Assembly (NCBI RefSeq): GCF_017312485.1
Contig: NZ_BMBA01000001.1
Span: forward strand, 558,001 to 622,000
Reading direction: 5' to 3'
DNA length: 64,000 nucleotides
Origin: Clostridium zeae
GTDB lineage: Bacteria; Bacillota; Clostridia; Clostridiales; Clostridiaceae
In this document: piece by piece, positions 33,697 to 43,753 of the stretch
How the letters are laid out: every line of letters starts with the position of its first letter
How positions within the stretch are numbered: the first letter of the stretch is position 1
The notes under the pieces: model-generated
Database searches by the model: none
What the model was told of the DNA's origin: nothing
Seen by the model: only the letters and a program-made list of their open reading frames with translations
Program-made: the position numbers and the translations under genes

Positions 33697-36600
33697 TTAA
33701 GCTTCGTTATTCTTAAACAAACTTTCAAGGTCGAAGCCTAACTGTTTAGCTTCACCAAGTCTTATTAAAGCATCAGGATCATTGTCTCTAAAATATGTAT
33801 GTTTTATTTCCCTTTCCTTAGTCATTATTTGAGTACTATTGTCCTTAGAACTTCTAAGTCTTAAGCTGTACACAATAGGGAAATAGGTTCTTATGAACTT
33901 TCCTTCTGCATGGGCTGTAAGGGCTATTATTTGGAAACCTAACTGCTCAGCTATGAAGAAAACAGGATCAAGGACGTGATCACTGGAAGCTTTACCAAAT
34001 GGATTATCCACAATCACAGTTCTATAGTGTCTGTTAGTTGGCATTATCTGCTTTCTTTTTTCAGCTAGGTAGTTCAATATGCCTAAGAATAAGGACATAT
34101 TCTTACTCCACTTTTCTCCTCCTGACCAAGAATTAGATACTTCCCAGGAGAAAGGTGCACTTCTCATTTTGCCATCATTGGTTACTTTTCTACATTTAAC
34201 TTTTATAGTATCCTGCTTCATCACAATTTGTAATAATTGCTTAGACTTAAGCCATTTTTCAATTTCTTTCTTTGCTTGGTCCGCTAGTTCCACTCCATTT
34301 TCATCTTTAAATTTGTCGCCTTCAAGTTGGTTCAGCATCCAATCAATATGCTTTGCCAGCTCTTCTTTTCCTTCTTTTTCATCCCACTCTGGTACATTGA
34401 AAATGAATACGTCCTTCCATTCCTCTTCAACCTTTATTCTTGTCTTTTTAGGAATAGCTTTAAGTTCTTGAACCATTGTAATTAGATAAGAATGTAGTTG
34501 ATTAATAAACTGCTGCACTTCCTTATCATGTTCACGAATATCATTTTGAGCAATGTCTATGGTTCGTGATATTCTTTCATTCATCATCTTCTGCCATTCA
34601 ATGATATCCTTATAGGTATTTTTAAATCTCACACCTGAAGTAGCCATTTCTTTAAGCTTTACATCAAGGATTTCACTTTCGCAGAATTTTACAAACAGAT
34701 CTTTTTGTGCTTCTGTTTCTAAGTTCTTTTTATCTAAGATTTTCTTTGACTCTTCTAGCTTTTTCTTTGCAGCTTCAACAATCCCTTTTCTGTTATAAGG
34801 AATATTCTGCGCAAGCTCCTCTGGAAGTTTACATAACTGAATCTCTTCACTTAAATAAGCATAACTTGCATTAAAAAGCTCTAGATTTCTTAAGATATTC
34901 AAAATGTTTTTTTCTTCGTTATCTAATCTTTCTTTTTCACTAGATAAATAAGCTCTCTTCTTCTTAAGAACATCCTTCTCTTTTGATAGCTGTGGCTTTA
35001 TAAGCTCTAGTTCCAAATTGAAATTGATTATTTCCTTATAGTATTTTAGATAATCCTCTTTTTTAACTTCGTAAAGAGTTTTACTCTTTTCAAATCTTGT
35101 TTTAGCTTCATCAGCTTCACCTTTTAATTTTCCTAAAGGTTCTTTTAGGTCCTTTATTTCATCAAGCAGATTGGATATTTCCATATCCCCACTAAGAGGA
35201 AATTCTAGGTTTTCATCTACAGCAACTTCTAGTTTTTTCATAAAGTCCTGTAGCTGCTTTTCATGATTTTTCTTTAGACTTAAAGAGCCTTTTAATCTCT
35301 CCTCTAGCTGCCCTCTATTTTGCTGCTTATTATCAAGCTGATCTTTAAGGATTTTTCTCTCTGCTTCCAATACTTCTTTACTTAAATCAGAAAACATCGG
35401 AGATAAAGCTCTTACTTCTTCGTATAGTTTTTCAGTTTTTAAAGAATTTATATTGATTTTTACACTATTAAAATCTCTATCTAACTGAGTTTTAACTTCT
35501 TCATTTTCCTTCAAGGTTCTCTCAGCTTTTATAGTTTCCACTTCTATTAGCTCTAGCTCTGTGTTTATAAGGCTTATCTTAACTTCATTTTCTTCTTTTT
35601 CGCTGCTCTTATTTATGGACTCTTGTCCCTTTATTGCCTTATCCTCTAGATTTCTCTGCTTTGTACTAAACTCTTTTACATCACTGTCTAGCTTTTTTAC
35701 TTCAATATCAATTTCATTTAGTCTAGCTTCACTACTCTTTATTGAATTAGTAACTTCTTCTGCTTTTTCCTTAAGGCTTTTTTCAACCTTTAAAAGTTCA
35801 TTATAATGGTCATATTGATATTTATTATAAAATATAGTTATATCTCTATGTAAATCCTGGCACTGACTTAGCTCTGCTTCTTTTTCTTCACGAAGCTTTG
35901 TAGTTTCATCAGCCTTAAACATAATATCTTTTTGCCAGTTCTCAAAATATGTTTGATTTATATTATTAGACCAAATAAAAGGATATATTATGTTTTCATT
36001 TATTACATCACTTTCTCCTAACGCTTTAGCCTTAGCTTCTCTTTCACTAAGTATTATAATAGGATGAGATATGTCTTTTACACTTTTACTAACCTTATCC
36101 TTAACCTTCTCTACCTCTTCATCTGAAGTTATTAAACTCAAGGCCCAATAAGGATAGTTTTTAAAAAGCTCTTCTTCCGGCTTTCCTTCTTTTCTGCATA
36201 TTCTTTGAATATACTTTGTACCACTTTCTAAATAATTAAAGCCACTTCTCCATTGGTCTATATTCTTCTCCAAAGCAGGGTCTGCTGTATAATATTCACT
36301 TTCCTTATACTCGTCAGCATATCTATGAGCAAGTCTTTCATTTAATATAGCTTTTTCTTTTTCTTCCTTTAATTTATGAAGCTTACTTTCTACCTGAGTA
36401 ACTATGGTACTTTGCTTTGAATATATAGAATCTGCCTCAAAGCTTAGCCAGCTACTTCTAAATTCTTTTATTTTACTTAATAGCTCAACCTTGTTATCAT
36501 CTATGTTCTTAATCTCGCTAGTTAAAGCATGTCTTTCTTCATTAACCCCTTCTAATTCTTTTCTAAAATTAGTTAAAGCTTCCTTTAGGTTTTGCTGTTC

Positions 36601-38166
36601 TTCATTAAGACTTCTTTTCTGATTGTTAGTTTCAAAGATTTTATGTTCAAGCTCATTTATTCTATTTTTCCATATTAAGACTTCATCTTTTATGTTACCT
36701 TCATTAGGATTGTCTAAGATTGCTTTATTGATTTTATTGATATCAGTAGTTAAGTAAGAAATTATACCTTGAAGATTGCTCTTATTATCCAGTAAATTTT
36801 TCTCTTTAGCCCTTATCGCCTTTAGTTCCAGCTCACTAGCCTTAAGCTGCTGAACAATATTATTTATCTGACCTTCTAATAAATTCTTTTCTTTTTCTAA
36901 GTTTTCTTCCTTATCTAAATAGTACCCTCTTATTCTTTTACTATTTTCTTCTAGCTTATCTTTTATATCTTCAACAGCCTCATCCTTATCTAAGGCTTCT
37001 AACTGGTTATTTATAAGTTCAATACTTTCAGCTTCTATTTTTATGTCTTTTTTATACTTTGAGATTTGAAGTCCTGAATACTTGCTTTCCTTCTCAGCCT
37101 TTGCAAGATTAAGTTTGTCATAACTTTCAAGGGTTTGTTTGTAGTATTTCTCTTCCTTAGCCATGTTATTTTCATAATTTTTTATGTCGTAGGATAAGTT
37201 TTTCTGTTTCCAAAGCTCTTGTTCCTCAGATAAAGTAATGGTTTCCTTGTTATTCTTTTCAAGCTTATCCTTTATGCCTTCGGCTTCTATCTTTATGTAA
37301 TTATCCAAAGCTTTTAAAGCTTCCTTTGCCTTTATCTCTTCAGCTTTAGCCTGATCATACTCTTCAAAAACTCTTGAATATAACTCTATCTGCTCTTCAA
37401 CTTTTTTGCTTTCTTCTATTCTTGCATTTAACTGTTTATACTTTTTAAAATGTTCTCTTTGTCTTTCAAAAATCTCAACAAAATCCTTAGTACCTTCTCC
37501 AGCCAAAGCTTCTTCAACAGTAGGTATAAGGAGATTATCTACTAGCTGACCAGTGGTCTTGCAAGCATCAAAAAAAGCTTCTACTCCACCTTCTGCTCCA
37601 TTTATTAAAGCAATTTTCCTCCACTCTGAAGGTATTATCTTAAAATTATCTTCTATGTAAGTATGGTATTCCCTGACTGTCTTAAAGGTTTTAGCATTCA
37701 TTCTGTTTTGGCTCATATAACCATAGTATTCTGCCATTTCTTCCTTAGTGGACGGCCTCATGCTTCCATTGATGCTTTCTCTTACAAATGGAAGCTTATC
37801 GATGGAATTATCATCATTTTCTATGTATTCATAAACATACTTATGAGAATCTATAGACTCCTTATTCATAAATAAGGTCACTGCTGTAACCGCATATCTT
37901 CTAGGTCTTTCGTTTAATATCCACTCTATAGCAATATGTGCTGAGGTATTTTGCAGAGCTAAGGTATTTTTCACCTTTCTATCTGCCACCTCAATATTTG
38001 GAAGTATTGCTTGCAACGCTGTCTGAACAAAAACAGTTTTTCCTCCGCCATTTTCAAGAAGTATAGCTCCGTTATAGCTGTCAAACTCAAAAATATCATC
38101 ATTATATCTTTTTTCACCGTTTTCATACACCACATTAGTAAAACGAATTTTTGAAATCGCTGGCAT
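33697..38166 (-). CDS. jetC: JetC: SMC/MukB-like ATPase of a Wadjet-type system
   Basis: A 1489-residue condensin-like ATPase. Walker A is NGGGKT at residues 39-44. Two long coiled-coil stretches rich in Glu, Lys and Leu (about 230-560 and 770-1180) surround a hinge-like centre. The C-terminus holds the ABC signature SWSGGEKWSKNMSLFLGIL and Walker B with D-loop TVIVDNPFGKASSDH. This is the MukB/JetC layout, in which the ATPase extrudes DNA loops and, in Wadjet, marks small circular DNA for cleavage. Its ATG overlaps the stop of jetB (TAATG), so the two are translationally coupled. The family also includes MksB condensins without a defence role. Confidence 0.8.
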   Translation of the reverse strand: MPAISKIRFTNVVYENGEKRYNDDIFEFDSYNGAILLENGGGKTVFVQTALQAILPNIEVADRKVKNTLALQNTSAHIAIEWILNERPRRYAVTAVTLFMNKESIDSHKYVYEYIENDDNSIDKLPFVRESINGSMRPSTKEEMAEYYGYMSQNRMNAKTFKTVREYHTYIEDNFKIIPSEWRKIALINGAEGGVEAFFDACKTTGQLVDNLLIPTVEEALAGEGTKDFVEIFERQREHFKKYKQLNARIEESKKVEEQIELYSRVFEEYDQAKAEEIKAKEALKALDNYIKIEAEGIKDKLEKNNKETITLSEEQELWKQKNLSYDIKNYENNMAKEEKYYKQTLESYDKLNLAKAEKESKYSGLQISKYKKDIKIEAESIELINNQLEALDKDEAVEDIKDKLEENSKRIRGYYLDKEENLEKEKNLLEGQINNIVQQLKASELELKAIRAKEKNLLDNKSNLQGIISYLTTDINKINKAILDNPNEGNIKDEVLIWKNRINELEHKIFETNNQKRSLNEEQQNLKEALTNFRKELEGVNEERHALTSEIKNIDDNKVELLSKIKEFRSSWLSFEADSIYSKQSTIVTQVESKLHKLKEEKEKAILNERLAHRYADEYKESEYYTADPALEKNIDQWRSGFNYLESGTKYIQRICRKEGKPEEELFKNYPYWALSLITSDEEVEKVKDKVSKSVKDISHPIIILSEREAKAKALGESDVINENIIYPFIWSNNINQTYFENWQKDIMFKADETTKLREEKEAELSQCQDLHRDITIFYNKYQYDHYNELLKVEKSLKEKAEEVTNSIKSSEARLNEIDIEVKKLDSDVKEFSTKQRNLEDKAIKGQESINKSSEKEENEVKISLINTELELIEVETIKAERTLKENEEVKTQLDRDFNSVKININSLKTEKLYEEVRALSPMFSDLSKEVLEAERKILKDQLDNKQQNRGQLEERLKGSLSLKKNHEKQLQDFMKKLEVAVDENLEFPLSGDMEISNLLDEIKDLKEPLGKLKGEADEAKTRFEKSKTLYEVKKEDYLKYYKEIINFNLELELIKPQLSKEKDVLKKKRAYLSSEKERLDNEEKNILNILRNLELFNASYAYLSEEIQLCKLPEELAQNIPYNRKGIVEAAKKKLEESKKILDKKNLETEAQKDLFVKFCESEILDVKLKEMATSGVRFKNTYKDIIEWQKMMNERISRTIDIAQNDIREHDKEVQQFINQLHSYLITMVQELKAIPKKTRIKVEEEWKDVFIFNVPEWDEKEGKEELAKHIDWMLNQLEGDKFKDENGVELADQAKKEIEKWLKSKQLLQIVMKQDTIKVKCRKVTNDGKMRSAPFSWEVSNSWSGGEKWSKNMSLFLGILNYLAEKRKQIMPTNRHYRTVIVDNPFGKASSDHVLDPVFFIAEQLGFQIIALTAHAEGKFIRTYFPIVYSLRLRSSKDNSTQIMTKEREIKHTYFRDNDPDALIRLGEAKQLGFDLESLFKNNEA

Positions 38167-38906
38167 TACTTTTCGTCCCCCTTCATCTTGTCAATGTTGT
38201 ACAGAAAATCAAGTATTCCTCTGTTGTAATCATACTCCATGTAATATCTCTGAATGATGGTCTTAGCCTTTTCCGTAAGCTCAAGCTCTTCATTCCCAAT
38301 ATCCTTTATAAGTTCTTGATCCTCAAGAAACTTTTTAACAGTATTTAAAAAGCTCTTTCTACTTATGGTCCTACCATCTTGAGCCTTTACTTTTTCCTTA
38401 ATTTCATCCATATCAGTCCACTTTTGAATTATAGCAGACCAATTATATTCAAACTCTTGATCTAGGGCTTTAAGCTTTTCCTCTTCATGCTCTGTTAGTA
38501 TAAAAATTCTCTGATTCAAGCTATCTAACCAATCAGTTATGGTAATAAAATCTCTAGTTGCTTCATTAGTTTGATAACTATCATAGAAATCACCAAATAA
38601 AACGATAATTGATAAATACATAAGATATAAATCCAAATTTACAGCTTTACTTGGGAGATATGCTTTCCTTATAGCTTCATTTGAAACGTGGAAAATAGAC
38701 TCTTTTGCAATAGGAATCATATAGATTACTTCCCCAGAAGAAAAGATAGTACAATCTACCTCTCTAGCAAACTGATCTACCAGTCCTCGTGTAATATCGT
38801 CTGAGGTATAAAGCTTTAAATCCTCTTTTTCTCCGTATCCATTCATAGCTAGTGTAGAATATAGCTTGAAGCTTTGCATTACTTGCTCATTGCTATAAAG
38901 TGCCAT
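38166..38906 (-). CDS. jetB: JetB: MukE-like subunit (DUF6063-type)
   Basis: A 246-residue helical protein between jetA and jetC with TAATG overlaps on both sides. It shows a winged-helix-like arrangement: SFKLYSTLAMNGYGEKEDL, then CTIFSSGEVIYMIPIAKES and a C-terminal LNTVKKFLEDQELIKDIGNEELELTEKAKTII that fits a WH domain. In MukBEF/Jet complexes the equivalent protein binds the kleisin and DNA. The exact family is recalled from clostridial Wadjet operons and was not searched. AGGAGG precedes the ATG. Confidence 0.72.
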   Translation of the reverse strand: MALYSNEQVMQSFKLYSTLAMNGYGEKEDLKLYTSDDITRGLVDQFAREVDCTIFSSGEVIYMIPIAKESIFHVSNEAIRKAYLPSKAVNLDLYLMYLSIIVLFGDFYDSYQTNEATRDFITITDWLDSLNQRIFILTEHEEEKLKALDQEFEYNWSAIIQKWTDMDEIKEKVKAQDGRTISRKSFLNTVKKFLEDQELIKDIGNEELELTEKAKTIIQRYYMEYDYNRGILDFLYNIDKMKGDEK

Positions 38907-40405
38907 TAATATTCCTCCAATCTAAAGCTCATATTCTTTATTTCAAATCTCTCTGTAACCTTCAGTATAGTGTCAAGTTCTTCAACATAAAGTTTCTTTC
39001 CCTTTTTAATTAATAACTTATAAACTTGTCCAAATATACCCTCTTCTTGATCCTCCTGCACTTCCATAACCACAGGAGATTTTTGATGCAATATAATAAA
39101 GAAATCATAAAAACTACGGTGATTTAATATTTCATCGTAAGCATTATTTTTCATAAACTCAATTATTTTTTCAAGAGTTATTTCGTTTTCAGCCTTCATC
39201 GCCATAAGTATTATAGAAGCAATAACCTTATAATTGTTGCTTTGAAGCTTAAGATCAAGCTTTGCCTCTTCATCACTAGTTACAGCTAAAAAGTCATTTA
39301 TTCTTTCTTCTTTATCAAGCTTTTCTATCTTTTGATGAGAAAATACCGTTAAAGGAGACCATACTTTGCTTTTTTCTAGATACAGAAACGGTTCAATAAG
39401 CGTTCTTGTTTCGTTTAATGGAATAGGTGACGAAAATACTCTGCTGGTTATTTCTTGATTGAAATTGAAAGAGTCTATCCCTACATAATATAAGGATTCC
39501 TGAGCTGCTTGAAGTGCTGAAGTCTTAAGAATAATGCTATCTTTAAAGAGTAGTCTATGGTTGTAATGAACCTCTCCTAGCTCTTTATCTATCTGTATGA
39601 TAAGCTCATAAGCCTTTCTATCTTCGCTTTTACTTAAGTCACTTGCTATCTTTTCTCTAGTTTCTGTTACGAAGGTTTTTAATTCTTCAAACTCTTCATC
39701 TTCCATTTGCAATCTATTATTTATATCTTCAATTATATTTTTATATCTTTCATAGGTTTCATTAGATACAATATTTCTATTGACCTCATGCTTAATCCTA
39801 ACTATTCTATCCTGCAGATTCTTAACATCCAGATTCATTTCATCTATCTGCCTTAAAGCTCCAGAAAACTCACCCTTCTCAAGCTGTTTTCTTAGTACTA
39901 GCTGATTTATAGAAAGCTGAAATTCATTAAAATACTCTTTTGTGGCAAAGATAAGCTCAAGCCCCTGCTCATCAAGAGTATAATACTGAGTGTTGGTCTC
40001 AAGGTCTGCCTTTGCAGCCTTTAGCACTGAATACTGTACAGTTTCCTGCTTCTTAGTCTCCCAATTGAAAAAGGTCTTTGAATTTCTTTTTCCTGTAGGA
40101 GGTCTAAAGGTATCAATAATGGTTCTCGCAACCCTCTCAAAACCTATGATATCCATAGTTATTTCATCTTTACTTAGCTCCTGTAAAAATGCAGCCAGTT
40201 CCTTTACTCCTGTTTTCTTATTTCTTATAAGCATATTTTCAAAAAAGAACAGTAAGGTTAAAAGGCCAAAACTAAAATAATCAACCTCTTTTCCTTTGTC
40301 ATCCTTCATTCCCTTTCTCGATAGTGCATATAAAGGATCAAATAGAGCTAGTCTTTGAATTCTTTCCCTATAGTTCTCAACTACGTTTCCTATGTTTATT
40401 TCCAT
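38906..40405 (-). CDS. jetA: JetA: kleisin/MukF-like subunit of a Wadjet-type system
   Basis: A 499-residue protein. The ATG at 40405 is chosen because GGAGG lies 8 bases upstream, inside the five codons added by an ATG at 40420. The N-terminus (ENYRERIQRLALFDPLYAL, then DYFSFGLLTLLFFFENMLI) and the central coiled coil (residues about 195-290) match the JetA/MukF plan, where N- and C-terminal winged helices bridge the two ATPase heads. It is first in a tightly coupled A-B-C operon. No jetD (Toprim nuclease) is found on either side, which is unusual for Wadjet. A terminator of the preceding gene separates it from upstream transcription. Confidence 0.75.
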   Translation of the reverse strand: MEINIGNVVENYRERIQRLALFDPLYALSRKGMKDDKGKEVDYFSFGLLTLLFFFENMLIRNKKTGVKELAAFLQELSKDEITMDIIGFERVARTIIDTFRPPTGKRNSKTFFNWETKKQETVQYSVLKAAKADLETNTQYYTLDEQGLELIFATKEYFNEFQLSINQLVLRKQLEKGEFSGALRQIDEMNLDVKNLQDRIVRIKHEVNRNIVSNETYERYKNIIEDINNRLQMEDEEFEELKTFVTETREKIASDLSKSEDRKAYELIIQIDKELGEVHYNHRLLFKDSIILKTSALQAAQESLYYVGIDSFNFNQEITSRVFSSPIPLNETRTLIEPFLYLEKSKVWSPLTVFSHQKIEKLDKEERINDFLAVTSDEEAKLDLKLQSNNYKVIASIILMAMKAENEITLEKIIEFMKNNAYDEILNHRSFYDFFIILHQKSPVVMEVQEDQEEGIFGQVYKLLIKKGKKLYVEELDTILKVTERFEIKNMSFRLEEY

Positions 40406-40528
40406 GCGCTGTTCCTCCATATGTGCTGAAGTTCTATTTTTCTTAAGCCCTGTTGTGGCACTAATTGCTCATTTTTCCACCTGCAATTTTTGTAGTTTTG
40501 TTATACATATATTTTACCATAAAAACAA

Positions 40529-40562
40529 GAAAAACACTAACTCTCTACGAACTAGTGTTTTC
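40529..40562 (-). terminator. Terminator between the 258-residue gene and jetA
   Basis: AAACACTA pairs with TAGTGTTT with a 13-base loop. On the reverse strand it is followed by TTCTTGTTTTT. It separates the upstream leftward gene (ending 40623) from the jet operon. Confidence 0.7.
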
Positions 40563-40622
40563 ATATACTTCTTAATTATAAATTTCTTATAAATACTTAT
40601 CCAAATCTTCTACTGATTCTTT

Positions 40623-41399
40623 TTACTTCGAAAATTTCTTATCTATAAAGTCAAAGAATATGTTACTTGTAAAAGCACTAAATCCAACTGAACCAATCTT
40701 TTGCTTCAATTGATTTTTAAAATCGTCAGTAGCTTCATAATCTTTATATGCATTTCCAAAATAACTATCAATATTTTTCTCCATTTTTTCTAGTAGACCT
40801 AAGTCACTTGAAGAAACAGTTTTTGAGTTTCCTGTAATTAATTCTGAGGTTATTCCTTTTAAGCTTCCATGTTCTTTATAGTATTTTCTTGCATTATCAA
40901 ACATATTTCTTACATCGTTACGGAGTTGGTTTTCAGTTTCCGTGTCCATTGACTCATAAGTTTTTTTATTGTCAGCTCCAGTAAAATCTATTCCTAAATT
41001 ATCTTTGTTTTCTATAAACCATATTTTATATTTCACTGATGAAGCATACAAGTCTGCGTTCATATTAAAGGATTTTTCAAGTCTTTGTTTTTTCTGCTCT
41101 TTTACATCATCATCTAAATCAGCTTCATCTATTCGATTTAGTATTTCATTATACTTAATCACTGTACCATTTACATAGCCTTCCTTATCCTTAGCCCCTG
41201 CATTTCCAATTTCACCTGTCCAGTCAAACATTTCCTTAAAATCTTCTGCAGTAGAAAGTTTTCCTTTTTCAGATAATATTAAGTTATCTTTTAAATAATT
41301 CAATTTATCTTCTTGAAGTTTTTCTTTATCCTTATCAACACTTCTATAGTTTGAATAATTTTTCGTTTGTATTGTTGTACTTACTTTATTTATCTCCAT
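40623..41399 (-). CDS. Hypothetical helical protein, unknown
   Basis: A 258-residue soluble, highly charged protein. It begins MEINKVSTTIQTKNYSNYRS, like flagellin-export or secreted-substrate N-termini that lack a classical signal, and continues with acidic/basic helices (YNEILNRIDEADLDDDVKEQKKQRLEKSFNMNADLYASSVKYKIWF). It ends SNIFFDFIDKKFSK. No catalytic motif is seen and I do not recognise the family. A stop codon directly precedes the ATG in frame and no good ribosome binding site is within 15 bases (GGAGG is about 30 bases upstream), which is odd for this genome. Confidence 0.5.
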   Translation of the reverse strand: MEINKVSTTIQTKNYSNYRSVDKDKEKLQEDKLNYLKDNLILSEKGKLSTAEDFKEMFDWTGEIGNAGAKDKEGYVNGTVIKYNEILNRIDEADLDDDVKEQKKQRLEKSFNMNADLYASSVKYKIWFIENKDNLGIDFTGADNKKTYESMDTETENQLRNDVRNMFDNARKYYKEHGSLKGITSELITGNSKTVSSSDLGLLEKMEKNIDSYFGNAYKDYEATDDFKNQLKQKIGSVGFSAFTSNIFFDFIDKKFSK

Positions 41400-41785
41400 T
41401 TAACTTTAGAACTTCAATAAGCCCTATTCCTCCCTAAAAATAGATTTATGAAATATACTTGTCCAAGAACCGCAAAAGCGCAAGATTCTCTAACAGGTAT
41501 AAAGAGTTTTATATAAGATTTTGCTGCTCTGATAATAAACACTTTAAATTTCATCTATTAGATGTAAGAGATATTGATAATCAAAGCAGCATATCTAAAA
41601 ACTTACATAATATGCACAAAGTTACCATTTACTTTATTATTCGTTTTTCGTTTCAGATACTTTATAGAAAAATCATTTAGTAACAAAATTTATTTAAATA
41701 AAGAGTCGTGATTCCATCAAAATCTTCATTTAGAATTTAAACACAAAGGTAATTAATATACTTAGCTTTAAAAATTCTTTAATAA
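41400..41785. other. Intergenic region, no supported gene
   Basis: 386 bases. A 73-codon rightward frame starting at a TTG (41459) has no ribosome binding site and no recognisable family, and is treated as chance. No repeats or hairpins were noticed. Confidence 0.4.
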
Positions 41786-43303
41786 TTAATTTTGCAATAG
41801 ATTGCTATTATAAGTAGATGGATATGGTTTTGTTATTGTATATGATTGATTTCCATACATGTAGTAATAGTTTGGATACACTAGGTCAATAACCTTTCCA
41901 GTATCAATATCTATTACTACTTCAGCCATTTTGCTTGTATAGAATGCTTTTTCTCCAGCATATGCTCCACCAGCATATCTGTTTACACTTAAGCTTGTAT
42001 TAAATACAGTAAGTAAAAGAGCCTTATTCCTTGAACCACCTCCAGCAAAGTTTGTTTGATATTTTATAAAGCATGGAAGGTCTGTAGAAGTTTGATTTAC
42101 TTCACTTTGATATATTGCAACATTTTGCTCTGGTCTTTGATATAAATTCATATAGGTATCTATCCAACCTGCAGAATTCACAACATGGTTTTCATAGGAA
42201 TACGAAAAATTAATAGGATTTCCATTTACATAAAAGTTAGTTCTTCCAGAGTCTACTTGAAAAAAGCTTGTAAGATCGTTTGTATATACAACAGTTAATA
42301 GATTACTGTTATAACCTACTGAAGATAACTGTAGATTGTAAGGATTACTATTATTAAAGCTACCATCACTGCTTGCAACTACGAAATAGTAAGTACCAGC
42401 ATTTAAATCATAAGTTGTAGCAGTATTTATTTCTGAGAAATTTGCGCCATCTGTGCTTATATAAGCTTTGTAACCACTTCCTGATGGCTGAGTGAAATTA
42501 AACTTTGCCATTCTTTCACTGGTAAGCTGTGCTTTATAGAAATCATAATCATAAGGATTATCTATAGCACCATTTATATTAAAGCTATTATTGCTTAGCG
42601 TTGTAGCTGTAGCAGCAGTGTCATTAAGCTCATTATCAATATAGCTATTTGCTCCAAAGCTTAATAACTGGTAGCTTCCGCTTCCTTGATAGCCACTAAC
42701 CATAAAATAATATATACCTGGTCCTACAACATCATCTACAATTTCAGATTGTCCTATAGCACTTTCTGAAGCCTTAACTAGATTAAGCTGCATAGTTGTT
42801 TGATCTAATTTGAAAAGATATAAATCAAAATCAGCATCTGCACCCATAGTTAAATAAGTTGCTATTCTAGTATTCTTATCTACAGCTAAATTGTACCAAC
42901 GCTGCTCACCCTGTACTGAGATATTTCCATTAATAACAGTTTGAAAATTAAGCAGATATGCATTATTTGGATCAGTATTTTCCGCTGCTTCTGCAGCAAA
43001 AGAAGCTATTCCGCTTTTATTTTTTTCTAATGAATATTTTTCTTTAGCTTGTCCTTTTTTAGTTGTAACATTTTTAGCTTTTAGTGATAGCTTCGCTTTA
43101 TTAAGCTTATCTAAATCCTTTATGCCTTCTGCAGCTCTTAATTCTTTATCGCTTAGAGGTTTCTTATTCATCTTAACTTTACTATTTTGCTCTAAGAGCT
43201 TTGTACCTTCTTTTAAATCAGCTTTCTTTTCATCAGCAAAAGCTACTGTTGTTGATGAAAAAACAAATAAAGTCATAACCATAGCTATTATTTTTCTTCT
43301 CAT
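41786..43303 (-). CDS. Secreted protein with PPC-type beta domains
   Basis: A 505-residue protein. The ATG at 43303 has AAGGGGGAA ahead and yields a classical signal peptide MRRKIIAMVMTLFVFSSTTVAFA with cleavage after AFA. A charged region (about 25-105) follows, perhaps a propeptide. Two bacterial pre-peptidase C-terminal (PPC) domains come next, near 115-220 (QRWYNLAVDKNTRI, then DFDLYLF, then PGIYYFMVSGYQGSGSY) and 225-325 (DYDFYKAQL, then LNAGTYYFVV). The rest is beta-rich. PPC domains usually accompany secreted peptidases, but no protease motif is visible here. It has no wall anchor, so it is probably released. Confidence 0.75.
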   Translation of the reverse strand: MRRKIIAMVMTLFVFSSTTVAFADEKKADLKEGTKLLEQNSKVKMNKKPLSDKELRAAEGIKDLDKLNKAKLSLKAKNVTTKKGQAKEKYSLEKNKSGIASFAAEAAENTDPNNAYLLNFQTVINGNISVQGEQRWYNLAVDKNTRIATYLTMGADADFDLYLFKLDQTTMQLNLVKASESAIGQSEIVDDVVGPGIYYFMVSGYQGSGSYQLLSFGANSYIDNELNDTAATATTLSNNSFNINGAIDNPYDYDFYKAQLTSERMAKFNFTQPSGSGYKAYISTDGANFSEINTATTYDLNAGTYYFVVASSDGSFNNSNPYNLQLSSVGYNSNLLTVVYTNDLTSFFQVDSGRTNFYVNGNPINFSYSYENHVVNSAGWIDTYMNLYQRPEQNVAIYQSEVNQTSTDLPCFIKYQTNFAGGGSRNKALLLTVFNTSLSVNRYAGGAYAGEKAFYTSKMAEVVIDIDTGKVIDLVYPNYYYMYGNQSYTITKPYPSTYNSNLLQN

Positions 43304-43411
43304 ATTATATTCCCCCTTGTACAATACTTTTTTAATTTTGTATAAACGGTAACTTTGTAACTATTATACCATGCTTTAGTAATTTTTGGGAATCATTTTC
43401 TGTTTTATTAA

Positions 43412-43693
43412 CTTTTATTCATCATAACAGTTTCATTTTTTTTATTTTCCGTATCTACCTTAACTTCTTCACAAGACTTTCTAAACGTAGTTGAGGTTGC
43501 AGCAGAAACTGTAATCACAGATATCATTAAAACATTCACTGAACATTCTATTGGAACAAACGACTTAAAGATGTCCATAGAAGAAACAAAGCCCTTACCC
43601 TTAGAATTGATAATAACAATAAAAAACTATGCTAAGCATTCCAACCAAGCTGGATTGTATGATGAGATTAATAAGTTTATTTCTAATAATTAA
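43412..43693 (+). pseudogene. Start-less coding remnant, unrecognised
   Basis: An open frame of 93 codons without a usable start (first ATG is about two thirds in). It is protein-like: SSQDFLNVVEVAAETVI, then LKMSIEETKPLPLELII, then YDEINKFISNN and a stop followed by a terminator. Composition and a correct 3' end suggest the tail of a lost gene. I cannot name the family. Confidence 0.4.
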
Positions 43694-43711
43694 GAAGTTT
43701 TTATAAATAAA

Positions 43712-43750
43712 AAGAAAACAAGCTTCCCATTAAAGTGAAGCTTGCTTTTT
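43712..43750. terminator. Terminator of the alpha-glucoside PTS operon
   Basis: CAAGCTTC (43719-43726) pairs with GAAGCTTG (43737-43744), with CTTTTT after it on the + strand and TTTTC after it on the - strand. It can end both the IIA gene (leftward) and the remnant (rightward). Confidence 0.8.
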
Positions 43751-43753
43751 ACA

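Noticed and set aside
41459-41680. 73-codon rightward frame upstream of the 258-residue gene
   Set aside because: It starts at TTG with no ribosome binding site, matches no family, and its basic, aromatic composition is typical of chance frames in AT-rich DNA.
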